A DNA stretch of 64,000 nt from assembly GCF_051414135.1 (NCBI RefSeq), contig NZ_JBLKOA010000001.1, positions 1,240,001 to 1,304,000 of the forward strand, written 5' to 3'. Positions 16,984 to 25,645 of the stretch are shown here, piece by piece. The DNA comes from Halovenus halobia. GTDB lineage: Archaea; Halobacteriota; Halobacteria; Halobacteriales; Haloarculaceae. Below the pieces are notes generated by a model. That model was not told the origin of the DNA, did not search any database, and was given only the letters and a program-made list of their open reading frames with translations. The position numbers and the translations under genes are program-made. Each line of letters begins with the position of its first letter. Within the stretch, counting starts at the first letter, position 1.

Positions 16984-17409
16984 ATGACCGACTCCCAAGA
17001 CCTGCTCGAACACGTCCTCCTGCCACTGGCCAACAAAGAAGATGCCGTGCGGACGGCGAGCGCGCTCGAACCGTACCAGCCCGAGCGAGTCACCGCATTG
17101 CACGTCGTCGAGAAAGGCGAGGGCGTCCCAGACAAGACGCCAGTCGAGCAGTCCGAGGCTGTCGCCGAAGATGTCTACGAAGCCGTCAGGACGGTATTCC
17201 CAGACGCCGACGAACACACGGCCTACAGCCGCGATGTCGTCGAGGCGATTTTCGAGGCCGCCGAGGATATCGACGCCTCGGCGATTGCCTACCAGACACG
17301 GGGCGGGAGCCGCCTCGTCAAGTTCCTCTCCGGGGATACTGGGCTGGAGTTGGTGACCGAGTCCGACCGCCCAGTCATCGCGCTCCCTCGCGTCGACCCC
17401 GAGGAGTGA
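16984..17409 (+). CDS. universal stress protein (UspA family)
   Basis: A 141-residue single Usp domain: N-terminal HVLLPLAN strand, VTALHVVEK (about 37-45), and a C-terminal half ending in SDRPVIALPR. The GX2GX9G(S/T) ATP loop appears only in reduced form (TRGGSRLVKFLSGDTG), so nucleotide binding is uncertain. Ends 62 nt before the L44e gene; an independent promoter for the ribosomal operon is likely because expression needs differ. Confidence 0.85.
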   Translation: MTDSQDLLEHVLLPLANKEDAVRTASALEPYQPERVTALHVVEKGEGVPDKTPVEQSEAVAEDVYEAVRTVFPDADEHTAYSRDVVEAIFEAAEDIDASAIAYQTRGGSRLVKFLSGDTGLELVTESDRPVIALPRVDPEE

Positions 17410-17471
17410 CGCCGGGCCGAAACGTGGGGATTTTAAGCACTCGTGTCGAATCGTCCGTAAGGTCGATATCT

Positions 17472-17753
17472 ATGGAGATGCCACGACGGATGAATACGTA
17501 CTGTCCGCACTGTAACGAACACCACGAACACGAGGTCGAAAAGGTCCGCTCAGGCCGTTCTTCAGGAATGAAGAAGGTCAACGACCGCCAGCGAGATCGC
17601 CAGTCTGGCATCGGTAACGACGGCAAGTTCTCGAAGGTTCCTGGTGGAGACAAACCAACCAAGAAGACACAGCTGAGCTACCGCTGCGGTGAGTGTGGCA
17701 AGGCTCACCAGCGCGAAGGATGGCGTGCCGGCCGACTAACATTCCAGGAATAA
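17472..17753 (+). CDS. rpl44e: 50S ribosomal protein L44e
   Basis: A 93-residue large-subunit protein with an archaeal-type zinc finger: CPHC near the N terminus and CGEC near residue 74. The MEMPRRMNTYCPHC start matches what I know of haloarchaeal L44e; a second ATG two codons on is possible. Basic and Lys/Arg-rich in the middle for rRNA contact. First gene of the classic archaeal cluster L44e, S27e, aIF2-alpha, Nop10, PAC2, with a 2-nt gap to S27e. Confidence 0.93.
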   Translation: MEMPRRMNTYCPHCNEHHEHEVEKVRSGRSSGMKKVNDRQRDRQSGIGNDGKFSKVPGGDKPTKKTQLSYRCGECGKAHQREGWRAGRLTFQE

Positions 17754-17755
17754 CA

Positions 17756-17929
17756 ATGCCAGGAAGCTTCCACCAAGTCGCCTGTCCGGACTGTGATAAC
17801 GAACAAATCGTCTTCGGCAAGGCGTCGTCAATCGTCACCTGTGCGGTCTGTGGGCACACGCTTGCGACCCCGACCGGTGGCGAGGCTGTCATCGAAGGCG
17901 ACGTGGTCGACACTGTCGAGGCCCGATGA
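17756..17929 (+). CDS. rps27e: 30S ribosomal protein S27e
   Basis: A 57-residue small-subunit protein with a four-cysteine zinc ribbon (CPDC near residue 10 and CAVC near 29), the full normal archaeal length. The ATG at 17756 lies 2 nt after L44e, preceded by a purine-rich AGGAA. Its stop overlaps the aIF2-alpha start by 4 bp (ATGA). Confidence 0.93.
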   Translation: MPGSFHQVACPDCDNEQIVFGKASSIVTCAVCGHTLATPTGGEAVIEGDVVDTVEAR

Positions 17930-18780
17930 AATTCAGCGGCTGGCCCGAATCCGGCGAACTCGTCGTCGGCCGCGTCGACGAGATCGAGGATTTCGGCGTG
18001 TTCGTCGACTTGCTCGAATACGAGGACAAGCGCGGTCTCTGTCACATCAGCGAGGTCGCCTCCGGCTGGATCAAAAATGTCCGCGACCACGTCAACACTG
18101 ACCAGCGCGTCGTTGCGAAGGTCCTCGATGTCGACCAGAGTGCCCAGCAAATCGATCTCTCGATAAAAGACGTCAGCGACCACCAGCGCAAGAACAAGAT
18201 TCAGGAGTGGAAAAACGAGCAGAAGGCGGACAACTGGATGGAAATCGCCTTCGGCGAAGACATTTCTGATGACGATTACGCGACCATCGCGAACACGCTG
18301 CTCGCCAACTTCGACTCGCTGTACGACGGCTTCGAGCAGGCCGCGATTCACGGTCACGAGGCCCTCGAAGACGTCGACCTCGACGATGACCAACTCGACG
18401 CCATCGTCGAGACTGCTCGCGAGCAGGTTTCGGTTCCGTACGTCACCGTCAGCGGCTACGTCGACCTCACCTGCCCAACGGGTGACGGCGTCGATAGCGT
18501 CCAGGGGGCGCTGCAGGCCGCCGAAGGTAACGGTGAAAGTCCCGTGAGCGCCGACGGCTCGAACGGGACGTCGGAAGACGGGTCTTCCGGTATTCCCGAC
18601 GAAGTCGAACTGAAGGTCACCTACGTCGGTGCGCCGGAGTACCGTATCGAGGTGCAAGCGCCCGATTACAAGACCGCCGAGGACCAACTCGAAGCCAGCG
18701 CCGACCGCGCTGCCGAAGCTATCGAGGCCCAGGGCGGGACGGGCGAGTTCCACCGCGAACGCCGCTCCGACGACGAGTAA
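17926..18780 (+). CDS. translation initiation factor aIF2 subunit alpha
   Basis: A 284-residue alpha subunit of the initiator-tRNA-carrying aIF2 complex. An S1 domain fills residues 5-82 (VGRVDEIEDFGVFVDLLEY, then CHISEVASGWIKN), then a helical domain, and a C-terminal alpha/beta domain with VTYVGAPEYRIEV (about 235-247). A short Gly/Ser/Asn-rich insertion (about 200-220) is a halophile-type linker. Overlaps S27e by 4 bp and is followed 4 nt later by nop10. Confidence 0.93.
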   Translation: MKFSGWPESGELVVGRVDEIEDFGVFVDLLEYEDKRGLCHISEVASGWIKNVRDHVNTDQRVVAKVLDVDQSAQQIDLSIKDVSDHQRKNKIQEWKNEQKADNWMEIAFGEDISDDDYATIANTLLANFDSLYDGFEQAAIHGHEALEDVDLDDDQLDAIVETAREQVSVPYVTVSGYVDLTCPTGDGVDSVQGALQAAEGNGESPVSADGSNGTSEDGSSGIPDEVELKVTYVGAPEYRIEVQAPDYKTAEDQLEASADRAAEAIEAQGGTGEFHRERRSDDE

Positions 18781-18784
18781 CCCG

Positions 18785-18967
18785 ATGAAATCTGACATTC
18801 AGGTCTGTTCTGACTGGCGCTCGACACACGACCGACCAGTCTACACGCTCGGGTCAGAGTGCCCCGATTGTGGTGCCGAGGCAGTCAACAGTGCGCCGGC
18901 CCCATTCTCGCCGACCGACCGGTACGGAAAGTACCGACGCGCTCTTAAGCGGCGCAACCGGGAATAA
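18785..18967 (+). CDS. nop10: H/ACA RNA-protein complex protein Nop10
   Basis: A 60-residue protein with one zinc ribbon half (CPDC, residues 26-29) and the conserved APFSPTDRYGKYRR tail that contacts Cbf5. Part of the H/ACA guide-RNA pseudouridylation complex with Cbf5 (also encoded in this window), Gar1 and L7Ae. Encoded between aIF2-alpha and the PAC2 gene, with 4-nt gaps on both sides, as in many archaea. Confidence 0.93.
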   Translation: MKSDIQVCSDWRSTHDRPVYTLGSECPDCGAEAVNSAPAPFSPTDRYGKYRRALKRRNRE

Positions 18968-18971
18968 CTGT

Positions 18972-19724
18972 ATGGACGAGTTCGAGGTCGAGGTAGTTGG
19001 GGAACCGGACTTAGCAGAGCCAGTGTTTGTCGAAGGGTTGCCCGGCGTCGGCCACGTCGGGAAACTGGCAGCCGAACATCTTGTCGAGGAACTCGACGGC
19101 GAGTTGGTTCGACGGGTCTACTCCACACACTTGCCGCCACAGGTGAGTGTCGACGAGGGCCGCACACAGTTAGCGAGCGCAGAGATTCACGCCGTCTCCG
19201 TCGATGATGTTGACCTGCTGGTGCTGACCGGTGACCACCAGGCACAGGACACCGTCGGCCACTACGGTCTGACAGACGAAGTGCTGGACATTGCCGACGA
19301 GTTCGACACACAGCGGGCGTTCGCCCTTGGTGGTGTGCCGACAGGCGAACTCATCGAGGAGTACGATGTCATCGGTGCGATCAACGACGACGACCAGCGC
19401 GAGGAACTCGAAGACGTCGGCGTGGAGTTCCGCGGCGACGAACCCGCCGGCGGCATCGTCGGCGTCAGCGGCCTCCTGTTGGGTCTGGGCGAGCGTCGGG
19501 GCCTCCCGGCGGCCTGTCTGATGGGCGAGACCAGCGGTTATCTGGTCGACCCGAAAAGCGCACAGGCAGTGCTCGAAGTTCTGCAGGAGATTCTTGGCTT
19601 CGAGATCGATTACAGTTCGCTGGAGGACCGCGCCGACGAGATGGAGGAAGTCGTACGCAAGATTCAGGAGATGGAGCAGGGAACGCCAACGCCGTCGGAC
19701 GAAGACCTGCGGTACATCGGCTGA
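18972..19724 (+). CDS. PAC2-family protein (proteasome assembly chaperone 2-like)
   Basis: A 250-residue PAC2-family protein. Family marks: FVEGLPGVGHVGKLAAEHL near the N terminus, TGDHQAQD near 90, and the conserved GGVPTGEL segment near 120. The glutamate-rich C-terminal helix (about 205-235) is usual. Archaeal members are linked to proteasome assembly or ATP-grasp-like folds, but the activity is not proven. Its place after nop10 is conserved in archaea. Confidence 0.88.
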   Translation: MDEFEVEVVGEPDLAEPVFVEGLPGVGHVGKLAAEHLVEELDGELVRRVYSTHLPPQVSVDEGRTQLASAEIHAVSVDDVDLLVLTGDHQAQDTVGHYGLTDEVLDIADEFDTQRAFALGGVPTGELIEEYDVIGAINDDDQREELEDVGVEFRGDEPAGGIVGVSGLLLGLGERRGLPAACLMGETSGYLVDPKSAQAVLEVLQEILGFEIDYSSLEDRADEMEEVVRKIQEMEQGTPTPSDEDLRYIG

Positions 19725-19744
19725 AACAGAGGTCTTCGAGAGAG

Positions 19745-20518
19745 TCAGGAACTATTCAGGTTGCCGCCGTCGACGACGATCGATTCGGCACTGACGTACG
19801 ACGACAGGTCACTGGCGAGGAAGGCACAGACGCCAGCGACATCTTCCGGGTCGCCGAACCGACGTAGCGGGATCATCTGTTTCAGTTGCTCGCCCTCTTC
19901 AGTGCCGACAACTGGCTGGTCCTCGACAGTCATCGCTGTCTCGATGACGCCGGGGTGGACCGCATTCACTCTGATGCCATCGGGGCCGAGTTCGTTCGCC
20001 AGTGCGTAGGAGAACAACCGAGTGCCACCTTTTGCGGCCGAGTACGGCGTGATCCCGCCGTAGCCGTTCATCCCGGCGACACTCGACATATTGATGATAC
20101 TGCCGCCGTTGCCGTGTTCGATCATCTTCAGTGCGGCGGCCTTCGCCCCGTGGAAGACGCCTGTGAGGTTGATATCCATCAACTGCTGGTACTCCTCGAA
20201 ATCCAGTTCGACCAGTGGGCCTTGCGGGCCAACGATGCCGGCGTTGTTCACCATCACGTCGATGCCACCGAACTCCTCAGCGGCCTCGACTGCCGCGACA
20301 CAGTCGTCGTATTCGGTCACGTCACAGTTCACGAAGGTGGCGTCACCACCCTGCTCGGTGATCATCTCGTGGGTCGGCGTCCCCCCTTGCCGTGGCTCGG
20401 ATTGGATGTCAGCGACGACGACTGCCGCGCCGTGTTCGGCGAACAACTCCGCGATTGCGCGTCCATTCCCACTCGCGCCCCCCGTAATGACGGCTGTCTT
20501 CCCAGCTAGGAGTGACAT
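19745..20518 (-). CDS. short-chain dehydrogenase/reductase
   Basis: A 257-residue classical SDR oxidoreductase. NAD(P) motif TGGASGNGRAIA (residues 12-23), D-type acidic residue after strand 2 (VVADIQ), NNAG (91-94), catalytic serines 145-146, and YSAAK with Y159 and K163. The acidic residue after strand 2 suggests NAD preference. Start chosen at the ATG of MSLLAGKTAV, removing a five-residue upstream extension. Resembles FabG or glucose-dehydrogenase-like SDRs; substrate unknown. Confidence 0.9.
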   Translation of the reverse strand: MSLLAGKTAVITGGASGNGRAIAELFAEHGAAVVVADIQSEPRQGGTPTHEMITEQGGDATFVNCDVTEYDDCVAAVEAAEEFGGIDVMVNNAGIVGPQGPLVELDFEEYQQLMDINLTGVFHGAKAAALKMIEHGNGGSIINMSSVAGMNGYGGITPYSAAKGGTRLFSYALANELGPDGIRVNAVHPGVIETAMTVEDQPVVGTEEGEQLKQMIPLRRFGDPEDVAGVCAFLASDLSSYVSAESIVVDGGNLNSS

Positions 20519-20594
20519 GTGTAGACGTACCAAGCTACAGTACTAATAACTATCGTACGGACTCACGCAAGGAAAACCGAAGAAAACGGAGACG

Positions 20595-21125
20595 TTACGC
20601 GATCAGCTGGTCTTTGCCGCGCTCGACCTTGATGCGACACGGTGGCGTGATCTTGTTGTACGCACGTCGGTAGGCTTCCTTGACGACCTCCGCTTGGTCG
20701 ACATCGCAGTAGGCGGTGAACAGTCGTTCGCCGGCCTGAATTCGGGCGGCCGTGCTGACGATTTTCCCGAAGGACTGACGCATTCCGTCGGAGACACGGT
20801 CCGCACCCGCGCCGGTCGCCTGTTTGTTCTCTCGGAGGACCTGGTGTGGGAACTTCCGGAGCACCATCTTGTAATTGTGCTCGCCGAGTTCCTGAATCAG
20901 GTAGCGGTTCGCCGACAGCCGTGAGGCTTCGAGCGAACCGTGGCGAATCTGGACCGTCTCCTCGACGACCAGCGAAATCTGGACCGGGTAATCGTCGGGG
21001 TCCTTGTTTCGGTCGCCCATCTGGTGCTGTGCAATCTTCGAGCCGGGAATACCAGTGATGTACTCCCGTCGAGTGTACGCGGGCTTGTCGATGTCCCGGT
21101 ACATCGAGGCAGGTTTCTCGGACAT
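20595..21125 (-). CDS. rpl10e: 50S ribosomal protein L16/L10e (uL16)
   Basis: A 176-residue ribosomal protein uL16 of archaeal/eukaryotic type. Characteristic parts are MYRDIDKPAYTRREYI at the N terminus, KFPHQVLRENK (about 90-100), ADRVSDGMRQSFGK (105-118) and the basic C terminus. It lies in the large subunit near the peptidyl-transferase centre. A single gene here, between an SDR gene and the divergent GST-like gene. Confidence 0.94.
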   Translation of the reverse strand: MSEKPASMYRDIDKPAYTRREYITGIPGSKIAQHQMGDRNKDPDDYPVQISLVVEETVQIRHGSLEASRLSANRYLIQELGEHNYKMVLRKFPHQVLRENKQATGAGADRVSDGMRQSFGKIVSTAARIQAGERLFTAYCDVDQAEVVKEAYRRAYNKITPPCRIKVERGKDQLIA

Positions 21126-21287
21126 AGTTTGCTCTTAGGGGAAGGTGGCCAACAGCGAGGATAAAGCCTTCGGAGTCGGCCTGTCGCTGGTCACAGCGGC
21201 CCACACCCGAACTGTTCCACAATTGAACATATCGGTGACAGTGCACTCACTACCCTGCTTATGTTCGGAGAGGCCCTATCTGTTGGT

Positions 21288-22280
21288 ATGAATATGCTCG
21301 TCGACGGCGAGTGGCGCACAGACGCCTACGAATCGACCAACGATGACGGGAAGTTCGAGCGTTCGGAGACCTCGTTTCGAGACTGGGTTCGTGACGACCC
21401 AGACGCCCGATTCCAGCCGGAGGCCGGTCGCTATCACCTCTACGTCTGCAACGCCTGTCCGTGGGCCCACCGGACGATGCTCGTTCGGAAACTGAAAGGT
21501 CTCGAAGACGCCATCAGCATCGACTACGTCGACCCCTACCGCGGCGAGGGTGGCTGGCAGTTCACCCCCGACAAGGACGGCTGCACGACCGACTCCATCA
21601 ACGGCAGCGACTACCTCCGAGAAGTCTATCAGGCGGCGGACCCCGACACGACCGGTCGCGTCACCGTGCCGGTGCTGTGGGACAAACAGGAAGAGACCAT
21701 CGTCAACAACGAATCGAAGGAGATCCTGCGGATGCTCGACACCGAGTTCGACGATGTTGCAACCCGGGATGTCAACCTCTACCCCGAGGGCTATCAGGAA
21801 GACGTCGACCAGATAATCGAGGACATCTACGAGCCAATCAACAACGGTGTCTATCGGACAGGGTTCGCCACGTCACAGTCGGCCTACGACGAGGCCGTCG
21901 AGGAACTGTTCGACGCACTGGACCACTGGGACGAGGTGCTTGCTGACCAGCGGTATCTCGCCGGCGACCGACTCACCGAAGCGGACATCTGCATGTTCAC
22001 GACACTGATTCGGTTCGACCAGGTCTATCATACGCACTTCATGTGTAACAAAAAGCAGATCCAGCAGTACGACAACCTCTGGCCGTATCTGCGTGACCTG
22101 TACAACGCTGATGGCGTTGCTGAGACGGTCAACATGGACCATATCAAGGAACATTACTACACGACCCACCCCGACGTGACGCCAACGCGAATCATTGCTG
22201 CCGGTCCCGACCTCGATTTCGAGGCCGAGCACAACCGCGACGAACTGCCCGGCGACCCGCCGGAAGCGCTCCTGGCCTGA
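21288..22280 (+). CDS. glutathionyl-hydroquinone-reductase-like GST (ECM4/YqjG family)
   Basis: A 330-residue member of the Xi-class GST family. Active-site segment CNACPWAHRT (C54 and C57), family motif PVLWDKQEETIVNNES (about 130-145), and an all-alpha C-terminal domain. In bacteria these enzymes reduce glutathionyl-hydroquinones. Haloarchaea are thought to use gamma-glutamylcysteine rather than glutathione, so the thiol partner is probably different. The start is one of two close ATGs (21288 or 21294). Divergent from L16. Confidence 0.85.
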   Translation: MNMLVDGEWRTDAYESTNDDGKFERSETSFRDWVRDDPDARFQPEAGRYHLYVCNACPWAHRTMLVRKLKGLEDAISIDYVDPYRGEGGWQFTPDKDGCTTDSINGSDYLREVYQAADPDTTGRVTVPVLWDKQEETIVNNESKEILRMLDTEFDDVATRDVNLYPEGYQEDVDQIIEDIYEPINNGVYRTGFATSQSAYDEAVEELFDALDHWDEVLADQRYLAGDRLTEADICMFTTLIRFDQVYHTHFMCNKKQIQQYDNLWPYLRDLYNADGVAETVNMDHIKEHYYTTHPDVTPTRIIAAGPDLDFEAEHNRDELPGDPPEALLA

Positions 22281-22281
22281 G

Positions 22282-22404
22282 TCACTCGCCGAGTGCCGCC
22301 CGCAGTTTTGCGTCTTGCTCGATGAACGGGAAGACAACGCCCAGCACCGCTCCGTAGAGTCCGTGCCAAGCCAGTTGGCTCCCGGTGCAGTTTCGCCGAC
22401 CGAA
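22282..22404 (-). pseudogene. C-terminal gene remnant without a start codon
   Basis: On the minus strand a 40-codon open stretch runs from a stop at 22405-22407 to TGA at 22282-22284. It contains the protein-like LAWHGLYGAVLGVVFPFIEQ segment followed by DAKLRAALGE. It has one hydrophobic helix and a charged end like a membrane-protein C terminus, but no usable start. It is squeezed between the GST-like and hydrolase genes. Reads as the tail of a gene lost by deletion; I cannot name the family. Confidence 0.35.
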
Positions 22405-22433
22405 TTAAGAGCCAGCCCTTCGTGGCAACAGGT

Positions 22434-23372
22434 ATGAGCGAGGAGGAACTCAATCCACAGACCGAAGCGCTTCTGGAGACACTCGGAGCAGGAATCACGC
22501 CACCAACATTCACTCTGTCGGTCCCAGAAGGCAGGGAGATGCTTGACGAGCTATTCGTTGACCCCGACCCAGAACCGGTCGGCGAGGTGATGGACACCGA
22601 GATTCAGGGGCCAGACGGTCCCATACCACTGCGGATCTACGCACCCGAGGCACAGGGGCCACATCCGGTGTTGGTCTTCTTCCACGGCGGGGGCTGGGTC
22701 CGAGGTTCACTTGAGGGCTACGACGGCCTCTGTCGGAGACTCACGAACCGTGCCGACGCAGTAGTGGTCTCGGTCGATTATCGGCGCGCGCCGGAGGACC
22801 CGTTCCCGGCCGGCTTCGAGGACTGTTATGCCGCGACAGAGTGGGCCGCGGAGTACGCCGCGGACCTCGGCGGCGACCCGGACCGAATTGCTGTCGGCGG
22901 CGACAGCGCGGGCGGGAACCTGACTGCTGCGGTGACGCTCGCTGCCCGTGACCGAGATGGTCCCGAGCTGGACCATCAGGTGTTGATCTACCCGGCAGTC
23001 AACTCGCCGCTCGTGCGGTGGTTCGACTCCTACGACGAGAACGAGTCGGGCTATCTGCTCGAACTCGACAGCGTGACGTGGTATCTCGACCAGTACGTCG
23101 ACGACGCCGACCACGGCAACCAGTACGCCTTCCCGTTGCGGGCGCGGGACCTCTCCGGTCTGCCGCCGGCGACGGTCATCACCGCGGGCTTCGACCCAAT
23201 CCGTGACGAGGGTATTGCATACGCCGACCGACTCGCCGAGGATGGCGTCGATGTCGAGCATATGCACTACGAATCACAGATTCACGCCTTCGTCAGTCTC
23301 TACGAACATCTCGACCACGGTGTCGAAGCAATCGACCGAATTGGCGAGCAACTGTCGGCGGCCTTCGAGTAA
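22434..23372 (+). CDS. alpha/beta hydrolase (hormone-sensitive-lipase type esterase)
   Basis: A 312-residue carboxylesterase-like hydrolase. Oxyanion motif HGGGW (84-88), nucleophile elbow GDSAGG with S158, catalytic aspartate in the FDPIRDEG region (about 253-260) and histidine in IHAFVS (about 283). Length and motif order match the HSL/BD-FAE group. The ATG at 22434 is preferred over one 12 nt earlier because the upstream residues (MATG) add nothing conserved. Substrate not predictable. Confidence 0.9.
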   Translation: MSEEELNPQTEALLETLGAGITPPTFTLSVPEGREMLDELFVDPDPEPVGEVMDTEIQGPDGPIPLRIYAPEAQGPHPVLVFFHGGGWVRGSLEGYDGLCRRLTNRADAVVVSVDYRRAPEDPFPAGFEDCYAATEWAAEYAADLGGDPDRIAVGGDSAGGNLTAAVTLAARDRDGPELDHQVLIYPAVNSPLVRWFDSYDENESGYLLELDSVTWYLDQYVDDADHGNQYAFPLRARDLSGLPPATVITAGFDPIRDEGIAYADRLAEDGVDVEHMHYESQIHAFVSLYEHLDHGVEAIDRIGEQLSAAFE

Positions 23373-23463
23373 TCACCGATTACCAGCAGCAGTACCAGTC
23401 GGAACGCGATTATTGTCCGTTTACTAAAGTGTGTCCTACGCCACGTGCAGGTAACAGTATACA

Positions 23464-23745
23464 ATGAACGCACGACCAGAGCATGCACTCAGAAGGGGTG
23501 AGGTTGAGAATCAGGCGGCAAATAATGATAACCCCGGGGGGTCGCCGCTGAGCCGGGGCAGCGACCGACAGTACACCTGTCTCGACTGTGACGAGCAACT
23601 GGGCTCGTTTGCGACGGAGTGTCCGCACTGTGGGGGACGGCAGTTTCAAACGACGGTTCCTGATACCAGCAGCTCGGCTAAACCGTCAGGACACGATATC
23701 TTCGAGACGATGTTCGCGCGGTTCAATCCGTATATTCCGCGTTAG
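23464..23745 (+). CDS. small zinc-ribbon protein
   Basis: A 93-residue protein with one four-cysteine zinc ribbon: CLDC and CPHC (about residues 39-42 and 53-56), a rubredoxin-like or RNA-polymerase-ribbon spacing. The N-terminal 35 residues are hydrophilic and probably disordered, so the true start might be downstream. Convergent with the acyl-CoA dehydrogenase gene, overlapping its stop by 4 bp. Function unknown. Confidence 0.65.
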   Translation: MNARPEHALRRGEVENQAANNDNPGGSPLSRGSDRQYTCLDCDEQLGSFATECPHCGGRQFQTTVPDTSSSAKPSGHDIFETMFARFNPYIPR

Positions 23746-25574
23746 TCGTCGGCTGTTGCCTGCTGTCGCAACGATTCGGGGTCGACCGGCGCGAAGTTCA
23801 CGACCGACTCGAATTCGTCGAGCGGGAATCGGTCCCCGCTCGTGATACCACGCGCGTCTTTGTCTGCGAGTTCACGGTCGATAAAGCGTTCTGCAACAAG
23901 CGCCAGCCGTCCGTTGCCGTCCGCTAACTCGTCCTGTGCTTCCTCGAGCAACAGCGCCGCGGTGAACACGTCGAAGATGTAGTTCGACAACCGCTTGGCG
24001 CTCAACTGTGCGTAGTCGCCGTCAGCCGTCGCGAGTTCGCCCAGTGCCTGTGTCAACTGCTGGTACTCCGACTCGACAATCTCGGCGTGGTCGGTCAGTG
24101 CCGGGTGCTCGATTGCGTCGAGGCGCTCCTGCATCACCCGCATGAACGGTTCGTGTGCGTTCTCGCGTTCGAGCGCGCGCAACACGTCCAGCGCGAGGAT
24201 GTTCTCGGTGCCTTCCCAGATGGGCAACACCTGCGCGTCACGGAGCAGGCGGTTGGTCACGAACTCGTCGACGTAGCCGTTGCCGCCCTGAACCTCCATC
24301 GCGTAGGAGGCCGTGTCGATAGCCATTCGCGCGGTTCGGAGCTTCGCAATCGGGAGCAACAGCCGCATCAGCCGGTAGCTCTCCTCAGCGTCTTCGCCAT
24401 CTCGCCGTGCCTGCTCGCGCTCGCCGAACAGCCGCGCCGCCTCGAACGTGAACGCCGTCGCAGCCTCGTGGTCGACAGTCATATCGACCAAATCGGCGCG
24501 CATCAGCGGATACTGGTCGATCGTCTCGCCGAAGGCTTCGCGGTTGGCGGCGTGAATCTTGCTCTCTAGCAGTGCACGGGCCATAATCCCACAGGCACCC
24601 GTCGCGTTCGAGAGGCGCTCGAGATTGAGCATCTCCGTCATCTGCTTGAAGCCATTTTCCTCCTCGCCGACGAGGAAGCCTTTCGCACCCTCCAGTTCGA
24701 CCTCTCCGGTGGGGACTGCAGTCGTCCCGAGTTTGTCCTTCAGCCGTCGGTACAGTTGGTCGTTGACCGCTTCCGCAGGCGGCGGTCCGTCGAAGGAGTC
24801 TCGCTTGCCCTTCGTCATCACACCATCGTCAGGGTCCCCGTGAGGCACCAGAAACATCGACAGGCCCTCGGTTCCGTCGGGCGCGTCAGGCGTGCGGGCG
24901 AGGACAAGCGTTCCCTCGGCGTCGACGTTCGAGCAGAACCACTTCTCGCCAGTCAACCGCCAGCAACCCGCCTCCTCGTCGTACTCGGCGGTCGTCTCGT
25001 TGGCACCGACATCGCTGCCGCCCTGCTCCTCGGTGAGAAACATCGCCCCCTCGATCATGGCGTCGTGGTCGCTGCTGGTCAGCGCCTCGAAGTACTCTGA
25101 GAGGTCCCCGTCGTCGAACTGTTCGAGAACGTGTGCCGCCCCTGCTGTCATTGCAACCGGGCAGCCGAAACCGGTCCCCTCGGCGTAGGTGAGCAGGTAA
25201 AACATCGAGAGGAAGTGTGTCAGCGGCAGTGGTTCTTCCCGGTCCGGTGGTGCCTGGAAACAGTCGGCAATCAGTCCCGACTCGTAGACGAGTCGTTCGT
25301 TCTCGAACTGTTCGGCCTGGTATCGCACGAAGTTCTGGATGTTGCCGTGTTTGTCGTAGGTGTGCAGTTCCGGGCCGTGCTTGTCGATGTAATCGGCGTT
25401 GTCGGCGACGGTTTGGCCGATGACTTCCCCCAGTTCGTCGAGTTTCGGTTCGGCCCACTCGAACTCCTCGTCGTCGTAGATTCGTTCGATTTCTCGCTGT
25501 GCTGTCTCGTCAACCGCCCAGTAGTTCAGGTGTCTCCCCTCCTCGTACTGGCTGTAATCCTGACCGTGTCCCAT
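23742..25574 (-). CDS. acyl-CoA dehydrogenase (large AidB-like group)
   Basis: A 610-residue FAD enzyme. FAD/substrate motifs are MFLTEEQGGSDVGANET (about 178-194) and LTGEKWFCSNVDA. The helical C-terminal domain holds VQGGNGYVDEF and PIWEGTENI, with the glutamate at the usual catalytic-base position. About 200 residues longer than ordinary acyl-CoA dehydrogenases, through an N-terminal helical extension and a C-terminal tail, like AidB and long-chain forms. It would oxidise acyl-CoA and pass electrons to ETF. Substrate unknown. Confidence 0.9.
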   Translation of the reverse strand: MGHGQDYSQYEEGRHLNYWAVDETAQREIERIYDDEEFEWAEPKLDELGEVIGQTVADNADYIDKHGPELHTYDKHGNIQNFVRYQAEQFENERLVYESGLIADCFQAPPDREEPLPLTHFLSMFYLLTYAEGTGFGCPVAMTAGAAHVLEQFDDGDLSEYFEALTSSDHDAMIEGAMFLTEEQGGSDVGANETTAEYDEEAGCWRLTGEKWFCSNVDAEGTLVLARTPDAPDGTEGLSMFLVPHGDPDDGVMTKGKRDSFDGPPPAEAVNDQLYRRLKDKLGTTAVPTGEVELEGAKGFLVGEEENGFKQMTEMLNLERLSNATGACGIMARALLESKIHAANREAFGETIDQYPLMRADLVDMTVDHEAATAFTFEAARLFGEREQARRDGEDAEESYRLMRLLLPIAKLRTARMAIDTASYAMEVQGGNGYVDEFVTNRLLRDAQVLPIWEGTENILALDVLRALERENAHEPFMRVMQERLDAIEHPALTDHAEIVESEYQQLTQALGELATADGDYAQLSAKRLSNYIFDVFTAALLLEEAQDELADGNGRLALVAERFIDRELADKDARGITSGDRFPLDEFESVVNFAPVDPESLRQQATADD

Positions 25575-25645
25575 ATCATATACTGTCCCATCTCCCGGAT
25601 AAACTTTGTCGCGTCCCTGTCCGGCAGTGTAAAAAACAACCTGTC

